The translations under genes and the position numbers were made by a program. A stretch of DNA of 64,000 nt from JBDSKH01 sp035556655 (GTDB lineage: Bacteria; Actinomycetota; Actinomycetes; Actinomycetales; Microbacteriaceae). The stretch is taken from positions 34,799 to 98,798 of the forward strand of contig DATMFW010000094.1 in NCBI GenBank assembly GCA_035556655.1, given 5' to 3'. The notes under the pieces were generated by a model. The model searched no databases, was not told the DNA's origin, and saw only the letters and a list, made by a program, of their open reading frames with translations. This document shows positions 18,777 through 27,415 of this stretch, in pieces (position 1 is the stretch's first letter; every line of letters begins with the position of its first letter).

Positions 18777-18871
18777 TCGCGCGGGCGCCGGTGCCGGATG
18801 CCGGGGCCGCTTAGACTAGGACGTCGTGCCCGCCGTCGCGTGGCATTCCCCATCTCCGCGAAGGACTCCCC
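18777..18871. promoter_or_regulatory. Upstream region of wecC with -10-like TAGACT
   Basis: TTAGACTAGG (around 18810-18820) supplies a -10-like TAGACT about 55 bp before the GTG at 18872. The leader ends in GAAGGA, a reasonable ribosome-binding site, so unlike many neighbours this gene has a leadered start. Confidence 0.4.
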
Positions 18872-20161
18872 GTGAAGATCGCTGTCATCGCACTCGGCAA
18901 GATCGGCCTCCCGCTCGCCGTGCAGTTCGCATCCAAGGGGCACGATGTCGTCGGCGTCGACATCGACGCCCGCGCCGTCGAGACGATCAACGCCGGCCGC
19001 GAGCCGTTCCCCGGCGAGGCGCACCTGCAGGACAAGCTCTCCGAGCTCGTCCCGGCCGGCAAGCTGCGCGCCACCACCGACTACGCCGATGCGGTGCCCG
19101 GCGCCGACGCGGTGGTACTGGTGGTCCCCCTGTTCGTCGACAAGGACGACCTGCCCGACTTCGGCTGGATGGACGCCGCCACCCGGTCGCTCGGCGAGCA
19201 CCTCACGCCCGGCACCCTGGTGTCGTACGAGACGACCCTGCCCATCGGCACGACCCGCACGCGCTGGAAGCCGATGCTCGAGGAGGTCTCCGGCCTGACC
19301 GAGGGGACCGACTTCCACCTGGTGTTCTCGCCCGAGCGCGTGCTGACCGGCCGCGTCTTCGAGGACCTGCGCAAGTACCCCAAGCTCGTCGGCGGACTGT
19401 CGGAGGAGGGCGCCCGGAAGGCCGTCGAGTTCTACGAGGCCGTGCTCGATTTCGACGACCGTCCCGATCTCGACCGGCCGAACGGCGTCTGGGACCTCGG
19501 CTCGGCCGAGGCCTCCGAGTTCGCCAAGCTCGCCGAGACCACCTATCGCGATGTCAACATCGGGCTGGCCAACCAGTTCGCCAAGTACGCCGGCGACAAC
19601 GGCGTCGATATCTACCAGGTGATCGACGCCTCGAACTCGCAGCCCTACAGCCACATCCACCGGCCGGGCATCGCGGTCGGCGGCCACTGCATCCCGGTCT
19701 ACCCGCGCCTGTACCTCTGGAACGACCCCGACGCCACCATCGTGCGCGCCGCCCGTCAGCAGAACGCCGGCATGCCCGGCTACACGGTGGGTCTGCTCGA
19801 GGGCGCCCACGGCGAGCTCGCCGGGGCGCGCGTCGCCGTGCTCGGCGCGGCGTACCGCGGCGGCGTCAAAGAGACCGCCTTCTCCGGGGTGTTCGACGCG
19901 GTCGCCGAGCTGACCTCGCGTGGCGCGACGGTGCTGGTCCACGACCCGCTGTACAGCGACGACGAGCTCGCCGGGTTCGGTTTCACGCCGTACCATCTGG
20001 GCGAGCCGATCGACGCCGTCGTGGTGCAGACCGACCATGCCGAGTACCGCGCGCTCGGCCCCGCCGACCTGCCCGGCATCCGGACCTTCGTCGACGGCAG
20101 GCGGATCAGCTCGGCCGACGCGTGGCCGGGAGTGACCTACCGCGCCATCGGCAAGGGCTGA
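18872..20161 (+). CDS. wecC: Nucleotide-sugar dehydrogenase (UDP-ManNAc/UDP-GlcNAc 6-dehydrogenase type)
   Basis: A 429-aa member of the UDP-glucose/GDP-mannose dehydrogenase family in the WecC/WbpA branch. It has an N-terminal Rossmann motif (IAVIALGKIGLPLAVQFASK), FSPERVLTGRVFEDL, LAETTYRDVNIGLANQFAKY and the catalytic cysteine in AVGGHCIPVYP. It oxidises C6 of a UDP-HexNAc to the uronic acid in two NAD-dependent steps. With wecB at 23966-25018 the expected product is UDP-ManNAcA. UDP-GlcNAc as substrate (WbpA-like) cannot be excluded. Confidence 0.88.
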   Translation: MKIAVIALGKIGLPLAVQFASKGHDVVGVDIDARAVETINAGREPFPGEAHLQDKLSELVPAGKLRATTDYADAVPGADAVVLVVPLFVDKDDLPDFGWMDAATRSLGEHLTPGTLVSYETTLPIGTTRTRWKPMLEEVSGLTEGTDFHLVFSPERVLTGRVFEDLRKYPKLVGGLSEEGARKAVEFYEAVLDFDDRPDLDRPNGVWDLGSAEASEFAKLAETTYRDVNIGLANQFAKYAGDNGVDIYQVIDASNSQPYSHIHRPGIAVGGHCIPVYPRLYLWNDPDATIVRAARQQNAGMPGYTVGLLEGAHGELAGARVAVLGAAYRGGVKETAFSGVFDAVAELTSRGATVLVHDPLYSDDELAGFGFTPYHLGEPIDAVVVQTDHAEYRALGPADLPGIRTFVDGRRISSADAWPGVTYRAIGKG

Positions 20162-20174
20162 GGCCCGCGCCCGC

Positions 20175-20900
20175 TCAGACGGTGGGCGGGGTGTAGGCGT
20201 CCTTGATGGCGGCGTACCGGGCCTTGTAGTCCTCGAAGGCCTCGAGCATGCGCTCGTCGACCTCGGGGTCCATCGCCGTGTTGTACTCGCCCTCGCCGAG
20301 GGTTTCGAACGACGAGATCTCGCGCCCCGCCGCGGCGTGCAGCGATGCCGTCATGAGGTTCATCTCGGTGTTCTGGATGCGCAGGTTGATGTCGAGCAGC
20401 GAGTCATCCGGGTACACGTCGATCACGCGCTGGTCGATGAAGCGCCCGCGGTCGATCGCCGTGTCGATGAAGTGACTGGTGACGCCCTGCGGCAGGCCGC
20501 GCAGGATCGCCCACTTGAGGTTGTCGAGGCCCCGGTTCAGCGGCAGCACGCCCGGGTGCAGGTTGACGATCCCCTGGTGGAACGGTTCGATGACGGGCTG
20601 CTTCAGGATGCGGGCGCCGAGGATGATGCCCGCCTCCGGCTGCAGCTCGGTCAGCGTGGCGGCCAGTTCGGGGCTGTCGTGATCGAGGTTGAGGTACTCG
20701 ATGCCGAACCTCTCGCACAATTCTTCCGCCGTGGGGAAGGTCAGGCCCTGGGCTCCCACGCGGGTCGGCGAGCGCTTCACCTTCAGCTGCTTGAAGTCCT
20801 GAGCGACGACCACGTCCGGCGTCAGCCCGCTGGCGACGAGGGCGAGGATTCCGTCGTAGGTCTTCTGGTGGGAGAACGCGTACGCGAAGGCGACCAACAC
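20175..20900 (-). CDS. Formyltransferase-family protein (possible sugar N-formyltransferase)
   Basis: 241 aa of the methionyl-tRNA formyltransferase N-terminal fold, which uses N10-formyl-THF. The catalytic Asn and His are in GIVNLHPGVLPLNRGLDNLK, and the catalytic Asp lies in GVTSHFIDTAIDRGRFI. It lacks the C-terminal tRNA-binding domain of Fmt, and its place in a glycan locus suggests N-formylation of an amino-sugar nucleotide. It is shorter and more divergent than well-known VioF/WlaRD-type enzymes, so the substrate is open. TAAGGT (20908-20913, reverse strand) ends 7 nt before the GTG start. Convergent with wecC. Confidence 0.78.
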   Translation of the reverse strand: MLVAFAYAFSHQKTYDGILALVASGLTPDVVVAQDFKQLKVKRSPTRVGAQGLTFPTAEELCERFGIEYLNLDHDSPELAATLTELQPEAGIILGARILKQPVIEPFHQGIVNLHPGVLPLNRGLDNLKWAILRGLPQGVTSHFIDTAIDRGRFIDQRVIDVYPDDSLLDINLRIQNTEMNLMTASLHAAAGREISSFETLGEGEYNTAMDPEVDERMLEAFEDYKARYAAIKDAYTPPTV

Positions 20901-20929
20901 GCCTTCGACCTTAACAGAAGACGGGGAGG

Positions 20930-21325
20930 CTACTCGCCGGGGCCCTTGCGGCTGCGGGCGGCGCGCTTCGGCGGTGCGGGCTGCTCGTCGGCGGGGGGCG
21001 GTCCGGCCTGCAGCAGGGCGACGCGCCTGGCCAGCTCGGTGATGTCGTCCTCCATGTGACGGAACTTGCGGTAGGTCGTCGTCGCGTAGCCGAGGAAGAC
21101 GATGACGAGCACATACAGCAGCAGGTCGGTACCCCTGCCGATGCCGACCAGGCGTGCCAGCCAGGTGAGCAGCTGCGGGAAGAAGACCGACACGGCGACC
21201 GCCGCGACGAACAACAGCAGCAGGATGCGCCGCACGGCCTGGTGGCGCGCGCCGCCCCCGCGCAGCACGAAGAAGGCGATGACGGCGACCGCCAGGACGG
21301 CGGCGATCTGGAAGACGATGGTCAT
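20930..21325 (-). CDS. DUF2304 membrane protein
   Basis: A 131-aa protein with three hydrophobic segments (VFQIAAVLAVAVIAFFVL; ILLLLFVAAVAVSVFFPQLL; LLLYVLVIVFLGYA) followed by a cytoplasmic RKFRHMEDDITELARRVALL helix and a Pro/Lys-rich tail. This is the DUF2304 layout. The ATG at 21325 is 4 nt after the stop of the upstream GT2 gene. DUF2304 proteins often neighbour dolichol-phosphate-mannose-synthase-like GT2 genes and probably work with them at the membrane; their biochemical role is unknown. Confidence 0.82.
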   Translation of the reverse strand: MTIVFQIAAVLAVAVIAFFVLRGGGARHQAVRRILLLLFVAAVAVSVFFPQLLTWLARLVGIGRGTDLLLYVLVIVFLGYATTTYRKFRHMEDDITELARRVALLQAGPPPADEQPAPPKRAARSRKGPGE

Positions 21326-21329
21326 GGGG

Positions 21330-21995
21330 TCACCTGAAGATCAGCTCGAAGAGGATGTTGACGGAGTTGAGCAGCGACTGCCCCTTGGCCTTGGAGTACT
21401 CGGTGTAGATCACGTGCGTCGGGTACTCGGCCCAGGCCACCTTGGCCTTGCCGATCTCGTCGATCAGCTCCGAGGCATGCGCCATGCGGTTCTGGGTGAG
21501 GCGCACCCGCTCGAGCAGGCTGCGGTCGAGAACGCGCAGCCCGTTGTGCGCGTCGGTCAGCGCCATGCCCGTCGTCATGCGGGTGTACGCCGCGGCAGTG
21601 CGCAGCACGAGGCGGCGGGTGCGAGCCATCTCGGTGCGGTCGTCGAGAAAGCGCGAGCCGATCACCACCTGCAGCTTCTCGGCCGACAGCTTCTCGACCA
21701 TGCCCCGTGCGTCCGCCACCTGGTGCTGGCCGTCGGCATCGAAGGTGACCACCGAGGTCATGAGGGGATCGGAGAGGGCGAAATCGAATCCGGTCTGCAG
21801 CGCGGCGCCCTGGCCCATGTTGATGGGGTGCTCGACGACGACGGCGCCGCCGGCCCGGGCTGCCGCGGCGCTCTCGTCGCGGGAGCCGTCGTCGACGCAG
21901 ACGACGTGGGGGAACACCGCGCGGACATCGCGCACGACACCTTCGATGACGCTTCCCTCGTTGTACATCGGGATGACGACCCAGGTGCGCGGCAT
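21330..21995 (-). CDS. Family 2 glycosyltransferase (DPM-synthase-like)
   Basis: A 221-aa GT-A enzyme: TWVVIPMYNEGSVIEGVVRD, VCVDDGSRDES, the aspartate motif VVTFDADGQHQ and VIGSRFLDD. There are no C-terminal TM helices. Proteins of this type load a sugar onto polyprenyl phosphate or extend a lipid-linked glycan. Coupled to the DUF2304 gene, which may supply the missing membrane part. ATG at 21995; divergent from the ABC exporter gene. Confidence 0.85.
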   Translation of the reverse strand: MPRTWVVIPMYNEGSVIEGVVRDVRAVFPHVVCVDDGSRDESAAAARAGGAVVVEHPINMGQGAALQTGFDFALSDPLMTSVVTFDADGQHQVADARGMVEKLSAEKLQVVIGSRFLDDRTEMARTRRLVLRTAAAYTRMTTGMALTDAHNGLRVLDRSLLERVRLTQNRMAHASELIDEIGKAKVAWAEYPTHVIYTEYSKAKGQSLLNSVNILFELIFR

Positions 21996-22058
21996 GAGCC
22001 CAGTCTCCCACGTCCCGCGGGGGGACTGCCGCCGACGGGCACCTCGTAGACTCGTCGG

Positions 22059-23969
22059 GTGAGCACGACCCCCGCACGTCCGCGACGATCCATGTCGGGG
22101 GTGCTGGGGCTCTTCCGCGAGGTGCTGTCGGTCATGCCGCGCTCGGCGAGCCGCTACCTCATCGTCTACGCCGTCACGCTCGCTGCGCTGTCGCTGCTCG
22201 ACGCCGCGGCGCTGGCGCTGCTCGCCGCCGTCACCGGTCCGGTGCTGAGCGGGGGAACCCTGCATCTGCCGCTGATCGGCGAGGTCTCCGATGCCGGACT
22301 GCTGGTGCTGGTCGGCCTGGTCTGCGCGCTCGTCATCGGCAAGAGCGCTCTCGCGATCTCGCTGCTCTGGGGTGCGACGAGGCGGTTCGCGAAGTACGAG
22401 CTGGCGATCGGCGCCCGGCTGTTCGAGAGCTACATCCACGCCCCGTGGGTCGAGCGGCTGAGGCGCAACTCCGCCGAGCTGGTGCGCCTGACCGACACGA
22501 GCGTCTCGGTCACGATCTCGAACTTCCTGCTGCCGGGGGCGACGCTGCCGGGCGAGTTCATGAACTTCGTGACCATCCTGATCGTGCTCGCGATCGCCCA
22601 GCCCCTGCTCGCACTCGTCGCGTTCCTGTACCTGACCCTGATCGGGTGCGTGCTGTTCTTCGTCGTCACCCGGCGCTCGCGCCAGGCCGGCCGGGTCAAC
22701 CAGAACTACTCGGTGCGCAGCGTCCGGCTCGTCACCGAGATGATCGGCGCCCTCAAAGAGGTGACCCTGCGCAACAAGCTCGAAGAGGTCGCCGCCGTCG
22801 TGCAGGACAACCGCGGGCACTCGACGCGGGCGCGTTCGAACATCCAGTTCCTCGGCCAGGTCCCGCGCTACGTGCTCGAGGCCGGGATCATCGGCGGTGT
22901 CGTGCTGGTCGGCATCACCGGCTACCTGACCGGCGAACTGCCCGGAGCGCTGCTCGCCGTCGCGGTGTTCGGGCTCGCCGGGTTCCGTATGGCCCCCTCC
23001 ATCATCCGGTTCCAGGCCGTCGTGTCGCAGGTGACCGCGAACCAGCCGCACGCCGAGGCCGTGGTGCGCGAGATCCGGGCCGTCGAGGCGGCGTCGACCC
23101 ACCTGTCCGACCGGGGATCCCGGCCCCTCGCCGAGCACCCCGAGGCGATGACCTTCGACGCGGTGTCGTTCCGGTACGCCGACGACGCCCCCGACGCGGT
23201 CCAGGACCTGAGCTTCCGGATCCCGATCGGTTCCAGCGTGGCGTTCGTCGGGTCCTCGGGGGCCGGCAAGTCGACGATCATCGACCTGATCCTGGGGCTC
23301 ATCGAACCCACCTCCGGCACGATCTCGATCGACGGCGTCGACCTGCGCGAACTCACCACGGCGTGGCGCGACCGGGTCGGCTACGTGCCGCAGGACGTGG
23401 CGCTGTTCGACTCGACGATCGCCCAGAACGTCGCCCTCAGCTGGACCGACGACATCGACCGGGACCGCGTGCGCACCAGCCTGAAGCAGGCGCAGCTGCT
23501 CGAGCTGGTCGACGCGCGCGAGTCCGGCATCGACGGGGCCGTCGGCGAACGCGGGCTCGCGCTCTCGGGGGGACAGCGCCAGCGGCTGGGCATCGCCCGC
23601 GCGCTCTACCCGCAGCCGCTCGTGCTGGTCATGGACGAGGCCACCAGCGCCCTCGACACCGCGACCGAGGCCGCGGTATCGGCCGCGATCCGCGAGCTGC
23701 AGGGCACCGTCACCCTGATCACCATCGCCCACCGGCTTTCGACGATCCGCGACGCGGACCGCATCTTCTTCCTCAGCGGCGGGCGCATCGTGGCCTCCGG
23801 GACGTTCGACGAACTCGTCGCCGCCGTCCCCGAGTTCGCCCTGCAGGCAGCCCTCGCCGGTCTCATCGACTCGGCTCCGGCCGCGAAGGCAACGGCGAAG
23901 GCTCCGGCCGCGAAGGCTCCCGCGCGCGCGACGACGCGGAAGCCCGCGAAACGCGCGCCGAAGGACTAA
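22059..23969 (+). CDS. ABC exporter, PglK-like lipid-linked glycan flippase candidate 1
   Basis: A 636-aa half-transporter fusing a six-TM domain to an ATPase. It has Walker A GSSGAGKSTIIDLILG, signature ALSGGQRQRLGIARALY, Walker B LVLVMDEATSALD and the H-loop IAHRLSTIRDADRI. The TMD contains LGQVPRYVLEAGIIGGVVL, echoed in the paralogue at 28945-30768 and resembling PglK-type flippases. The C-terminus is an Ala/Lys/Pro-rich tail of about 30 residues. TAGACT (22047-22052) ends 6 nt before the GTG. Convergent with wecB (4-bp overlap). General lipid or peptide export cannot be excluded. Confidence 0.82.
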   Translation: MSTTPARPRRSMSGVLGLFREVLSVMPRSASRYLIVYAVTLAALSLLDAAALALLAAVTGPVLSGGTLHLPLIGEVSDAGLLVLVGLVCALVIGKSALAISLLWGATRRFAKYELAIGARLFESYIHAPWVERLRRNSAELVRLTDTSVSVTISNFLLPGATLPGEFMNFVTILIVLAIAQPLLALVAFLYLTLIGCVLFFVVTRRSRQAGRVNQNYSVRSVRLVTEMIGALKEVTLRNKLEEVAAVVQDNRGHSTRARSNIQFLGQVPRYVLEAGIIGGVVLVGITGYLTGELPGALLAVAVFGLAGFRMAPSIIRFQAVVSQVTANQPHAEAVVREIRAVEAASTHLSDRGSRPLAEHPEAMTFDAVSFRYADDAPDAVQDLSFRIPIGSSVAFVGSSGAGKSTIIDLILGLIEPTSGTISIDGVDLRELTTAWRDRVGYVPQDVALFDSTIAQNVALSWTDDIDRDRVRTSLKQAQLLELVDARESGIDGAVGERGLALSGGQRQRLGIARALYPQPLVLVMDEATSALDTATEAAVSAAIRELQGTVTLITIAHRLSTIRDADRIFFLSGGRIVASGTFDELVAAVPEFALQAALAGLIDSAPAAKATAKAPAAKAPARATTRKPAKRAPKD

Positions 23970-25018
23970 GCGGTCAGGGCATCCGCCACGCGCTCGGCGG
24001 CGTGCCCGTCACCGTACGGTGCCGCGTCGGTCGGTGCCGGCGCGGGCCGCTGCACCGTCGCGCCGAGGATCGTCAGATCGGCGTCGACGAGGGCGTTCCA
24101 GCCCAGCTCGACGGTCTCGACCCACTCGGTCTCCGACCGGATCGTCGTGCAGGGCACGCGGAGCAGGAAGGCCTCTTTCTGCAGACCGCCGGAGTCGGTG
24201 ATGACGCCGGCGCTGCCGAGCACCGCGGCGATCAGCTCGGGGTAGCCGAGCGGGTCGATCGGGCGGATCGCACCGGTGGCCAGGTCGAGGCCGTGGTCAG
24301 CCGCCTTCTGCGCCAGCCGCGGGTGCACGAGCAGCAGGACCGGGTGATCGAGCCGGCCGAGTTCGGCGATGATCGCCCCGAGCCGCGCCGGGTCGTCGGT
24401 GTTGTCGGGACGGTGCAGGGTCGCGACGTAGTAAGCGCCCGGCTCGACGCCGGCGGGGGCTGCGGTGCCGTCGGCGATCACCCGGTCGCGCACGCGGTAC
24501 AGCACATCGGTCATGACGTCGCCGACCAGCAGGCTGCGCGCGGCGAGCCCCTCGTCGGTGAGGTGACGCATCGCCACCTCGGTCGGGGCTAGGCAGAGGT
24601 CGGAGGCGTGGTCGGTGAGCACCCGGTTGTGCTCCTCCGGCATGCGCTTGTTGAACGAGCGCAGCCCGGCCTCGAGATGCGCGAGGGGGAGGTGCAGCTT
24701 GACCGCATCGATCGCCGCGGCGAGCGTGGAGTTGGTGTCCCCGTAGACCAGCACCCAGTCGGGGGCGTACTTCTGGAACACGGGCTCGAGCCCGGCGAGC
24801 ATCGCGCCGGTCTGCACGCCGTGCCCGCCCGAGCCCACGGCCAGGTTCTCGTCGGGCTGCGGGATGTCGAGGTCGCGGAAGAACACGTCCGACAGTCGCT
24901 CGTCGTAGTGCTGACCGGTGTGCACCACGATGTGTTCGGCACGGCCGGCGAGGGCGTGCGAGACGGGGGCGAGTTTGACGAACTGCGGGCGGGCGCCGAC
25001 GACGCTCAGGATCTTCAC
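23966..25018 (-). CDS. wecB: UDP-N-acetylglucosamine 2-epimerase (non-hydrolysing)
   Basis: 350 aa, the normal WecB/MnaA length is about 375. It interconverts UDP-GlcNAc and UDP-ManNAc. Diagnostic motifs are ILSVVGARPQFVKLAPVSHA, HTGQHYDERLSDVFF, VLVYGDTNSTLAAA, HLEAGLRSFNKRMPEEHNR and ITDSGGLQKEAFLL. The GTG start at 25018 lies 6 nt after TATCCT (25025-25030, reverse strand). With wecC it would supply UDP-ManNAcA; a UDP-diacetamido-uronic-acid 2-epimerase (WbpI-like) role is an alternative, given the aminotransferase operon at 14417. Confidence 0.92.
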   Translation of the reverse strand: MKILSVVGARPQFVKLAPVSHALAGRAEHIVVHTGQHYDERLSDVFFRDLDIPQPDENLAVGSGGHGVQTGAMLAGLEPVFQKYAPDWVLVYGDTNSTLAAAIDAVKLHLPLAHLEAGLRSFNKRMPEEHNRVLTDHASDLCLAPTEVAMRHLTDEGLAARSLLVGDVMTDVLYRVRDRVIADGTAAPAGVEPGAYYVATLHRPDNTDDPARLGAIIAELGRLDHPVLLLVHPRLAQKAADHGLDLATGAIRPIDPLGYPELIAAVLGSAGVITDSGGLQKEAFLLRVPCTTIRSETEWVETVELGWNALVDADLTILGATVQRPAPAPTDAAPYGDGHAAERVADALTA

Positions 25019-25061
25019 CCGTCGAGGATACCGGGTCGTCCCCGGGCGCCCGGCGGGGGTC

Positions 25062-26201
25062 TCAGCCGAGCAGACGGGCGACGATGCCCCTGACCACATC
25101 CTCGTCGGCGGCGGCGGAGAGCTCGCCGCGGGCCGCCACGTCGGAGTGCCTCTTGTACTCGGCGACCGCCTCGGGCGTGAGCTGCCCGAGGGCCGCGGTG
25201 AGCGCCTCCGCCGAGGCGTCGGCGCTGGTGATGCCGAGGCCGTAGCGGGCCATCAGGGCGTCGATCTCCTCCGACGGGCTGAACACCAGCGCGAGCCGGG
25301 CCTGCACGAAGTCGAAGAACTTGTTGGGCAGCATGTACCGGTGGTTGGTGGTGATCATCGGCACGCTGTACACCCCGACGTCGTACTTGTTCAGCTCGGG
25401 CACCAGCTCGTCGGGTTTCACCGCATCGTGGAACGTGATGCGGTCCGAGCGCCCGGCGAGGGCCCGCAGGCTGCGCCAGTACGCCCCGCCGTCGCCCGCC
25501 TGCACCAGGTACAGGTCGAGCGTGAATCGATCGCCCGCTGCGATGGTGCCGGTGATCAGCGCCTCGATGTTGCGACCCGGCACGGCCGCTCCGCTATGCA
25601 CCAGGCGGATGCGGCCCTCGACCGGGGCGGACGGAGCGAGCTCGCGGAACGCGCTCGCGTTGCGCACCAGTTCGGTGTGCAGGCCGAACTGCTCGTCATA
25701 GAGCCGGGCGATCGACCCGGCGACGGCGGTCACCGCGGCCGCCCGCGGCAGATACTGCCGGCACACCCACCGCATATACGGGGCGATGAGCAGGCGCCAG
25801 GACAGCACCTGGGTGCGTTCGCCCGGTGCCCACTCGTGCATGTCGCCCCACACGGGCGCATCGCCGGCGACCGCGAACGCGAGCGGCAGGGCCCGCGCCT
25901 CGTTCGCCACCACCATGTCGAAACGGCGATCCCCGATCGCGGCGCGCGCGGCCTTCACGGCCGGTGCGGCGAGCTCGACCGCGCGGTAGCGGCGCAACGT
26001 GAGACCGATCACCCCGGAGACGGTCTGCGGCAGCGTGTACGACTCGGGGATCTCGAGATGCTCGGTGGCGCCGGCCGGCTTCGGCCCGAACCCCACGGTG
26101 GTGACATCGGCGGTCTCGGCCAGGATCGCGAGCTGCCGCAGCACGCGCGAGTCGCGCACGATCGGGGTGAGCGAGATGCAGAGGATGCGGGGGCGGCTCA
26201 T
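25062..26201 (-). CDS. Glycosyltransferase (GT4-like)
   Basis: A 379-aa GT-B-fold protein beginning RPRILCISLTPIVRDSRVLR, sharing the DSRV/DTRI N-terminal motif with the tandem pair at 16478-18776. The donor half has IRLVHSGAAVPGRNIEALI and MLPNKFFDFVQARLALVFS. The start ATG overlaps the preceding gene's stop by 4 bp (26198-26201). Specificity unknown. Confidence 0.82.
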   Translation of the reverse strand: MSRPRILCISLTPIVRDSRVLRQLAILAETADVTTVGFGPKPAGATEHLEIPESYTLPQTVSGVIGLTLRRYRAVELAAPAVKAARAAIGDRRFDMVVANEARALPLAFAVAGDAPVWGDMHEWAPGERTQVLSWRLLIAPYMRWVCRQYLPRAAAVTAVAGSIARLYDEQFGLHTELVRNASAFRELAPSAPVEGRIRLVHSGAAVPGRNIEALITGTIAAGDRFTLDLYLVQAGDGGAYWRSLRALAGRSDRITFHDAVKPDELVPELNKYDVGVYSVPMITTNHRYMLPNKFFDFVQARLALVFSPSEEIDALMARYGLGITSADASAEALTAALGQLTPEAVAEYKRHSDVAARGELSAAADEDVVRGIVARLLG

Positions 26202-27403
26202 CGGCGTGCGGCTCCTTCGCGGATGCGGCGGGCAGGCAGGACGGCCGCGATCGCCTCGACCCCGCGCTCGGCCACCGCGCGCAGCGAGTACTCCGCCGCG
26301 CCGCGGCGGGCCAGTTTCGCACGCTCTGCCTCGGTCGCCGGGTGGGCAAGCGCATCGCGCATCGCCTCGGCGACCTGGTCGACGTCGTAGTCGACGCCCC
26401 AGCCGTTGCCCGGCTCGTCGGCGAACGTGCGGCCGGGCACGGTGCCGGCATAGACCACGCGGGTCCCGCACACGACCGAGGCGTACATCTTCACCGGGAA
26501 CATGCGATGGTAGGCGGTTCCCGGCCGGACGCTGGCGAGGGTGGCGACCGCTCCCCGGATCCATTCCGCCGTCTCCTCCGGCGAGAGCCGGGGCTCGAAG
26601 TGCACGGCGCCGGGAGCGATGCGGGCCGCCGCCTCCTCCAGCAGGTCGCGGTCCGAGCCCTGGCCGACGAACACCACCTGCACGTCCGGGTCGGTGGTGC
26701 GCACCCGTGCCACGGCGTCGATGAAGATGTCGGCCCCGTGCATCTCGGATGCCGTGCCGGCGTACACCAGGTACGGGTGGCCGAGGTCGCGGCGCGGGCC
26801 CTCCGGCGTGAACAGGGTGTCATCGGCGCCGTTGCCGAGCGTGACGATCCGCGAGCGGACCCCGAGTTCGATGACGCGGTCGGTGAACTCCTGCGAGGCC
26901 GAGATCACCGTGGCCGCGCCGTTCAGGGCGAAGAGCTCGAAGCGGCGCAGCAGACGCGCGACCAGCCCCGGCTCGTCGATCGCCTCGACGGCGTCGGACC
27001 AGATGTCGGCCAGGTAATAGACGTACGGGATGCGGCGGATGCCGCAGGCGAGGCGCATCGCGACCCCGCTCGTCGGCGGCGGCTCGACGACGACACCGTC
27101 GAGGCCGCGCGAGAACAGCACGCGGAAGAATGCCGGGACATCGAAGCTGGCGTACTGCAGATACCCGCGCACGTAGTCCTTGCGATCGCGCAGCACGGGT
27201 GCCCGCCGGATCTCGATGCCCTCGTGACCGGCGGGCTCACCCGGGTAGGCCCGCGGCGGCCGGGTGGTCAGCACCCGGACGGCCGCACCGGCGTCGCGCA
27301 TGGCCCGAGCGAGGGCTGCCAGCCGGTAGGACGCGGCCCCCGGTTCTGGCCCGTAGATGCGGGTGACCAGCGCGATGTTCCGGCCGGAAAGCGGGGTGGG
27401 CAT
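26198..27403 (-). CDS. Glycosyltransferase family 4 (WbuB-like)
   Basis: A 401-aa GT4 enzyme: NIALVTRIYGPEPGAASYRL, then YVYYLADIWSDAVEAI, LGNGADDTLFTPEG, YLVYAGTASEMHGADIFIDA, and a late MYASVVCGTRVVYAG where the usual E-x7-E region lies. The pattern is that of WbuB/FucNAc-type transferases of surface-polysaccharide loci. A CAGAAT hexamer (27410-27415, reverse strand) ends 6 nt before the ATG, a weak leaderless signal. Sugar specificity cannot be read from the sequence. Confidence 0.83.
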   Translation of the reverse strand: MPTPLSGRNIALVTRIYGPEPGAASYRLAALARAMRDAGAAVRVLTTRPPRAYPGEPAGHEGIEIRRAPVLRDRKDYVRGYLQYASFDVPAFFRVLFSRGLDGVVVEPPPTSGVAMRLACGIRRIPYVYYLADIWSDAVEAIDEPGLVARLLRRFELFALNGAATVISASQEFTDRVIELGVRSRIVTLGNGADDTLFTPEGPRRDLGHPYLVYAGTASEMHGADIFIDAVARVRTTDPDVQVVFVGQGSDRDLLEEAAARIAPGAVHFEPRLSPEETAEWIRGAVATLASVRPGTAYHRMFPVKMYASVVCGTRVVYAGTVPGRTFADEPGNGWGVDYDVDQVAEAMRDALAHPATEAERAKLARRGAAEYSLRAVAERGVEAIAAVLPARRIREGAARR

Positions 27404-27415
27404 CCCCCGATTCTG

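Noticed and set aside
18872..20161. Calling the WecC-type gene a second UDP-glucose dehydrogenase
   Set aside because: GGHCIPVYP and SPERVLTGRVFEDL follow the WecC/WbpA branch, while the gene at 46979 has the GFGGGCLPKD motif of true Ugd.
20175..20900. Calling the formyltransferase methionyl-tRNA formyltransferase (fmt)
   Set aside because: It is about 70 residues shorter than Fmt, lacks the C-terminal tRNA-binding domain and lies in a glycan locus away from def and priA-type neighbours.
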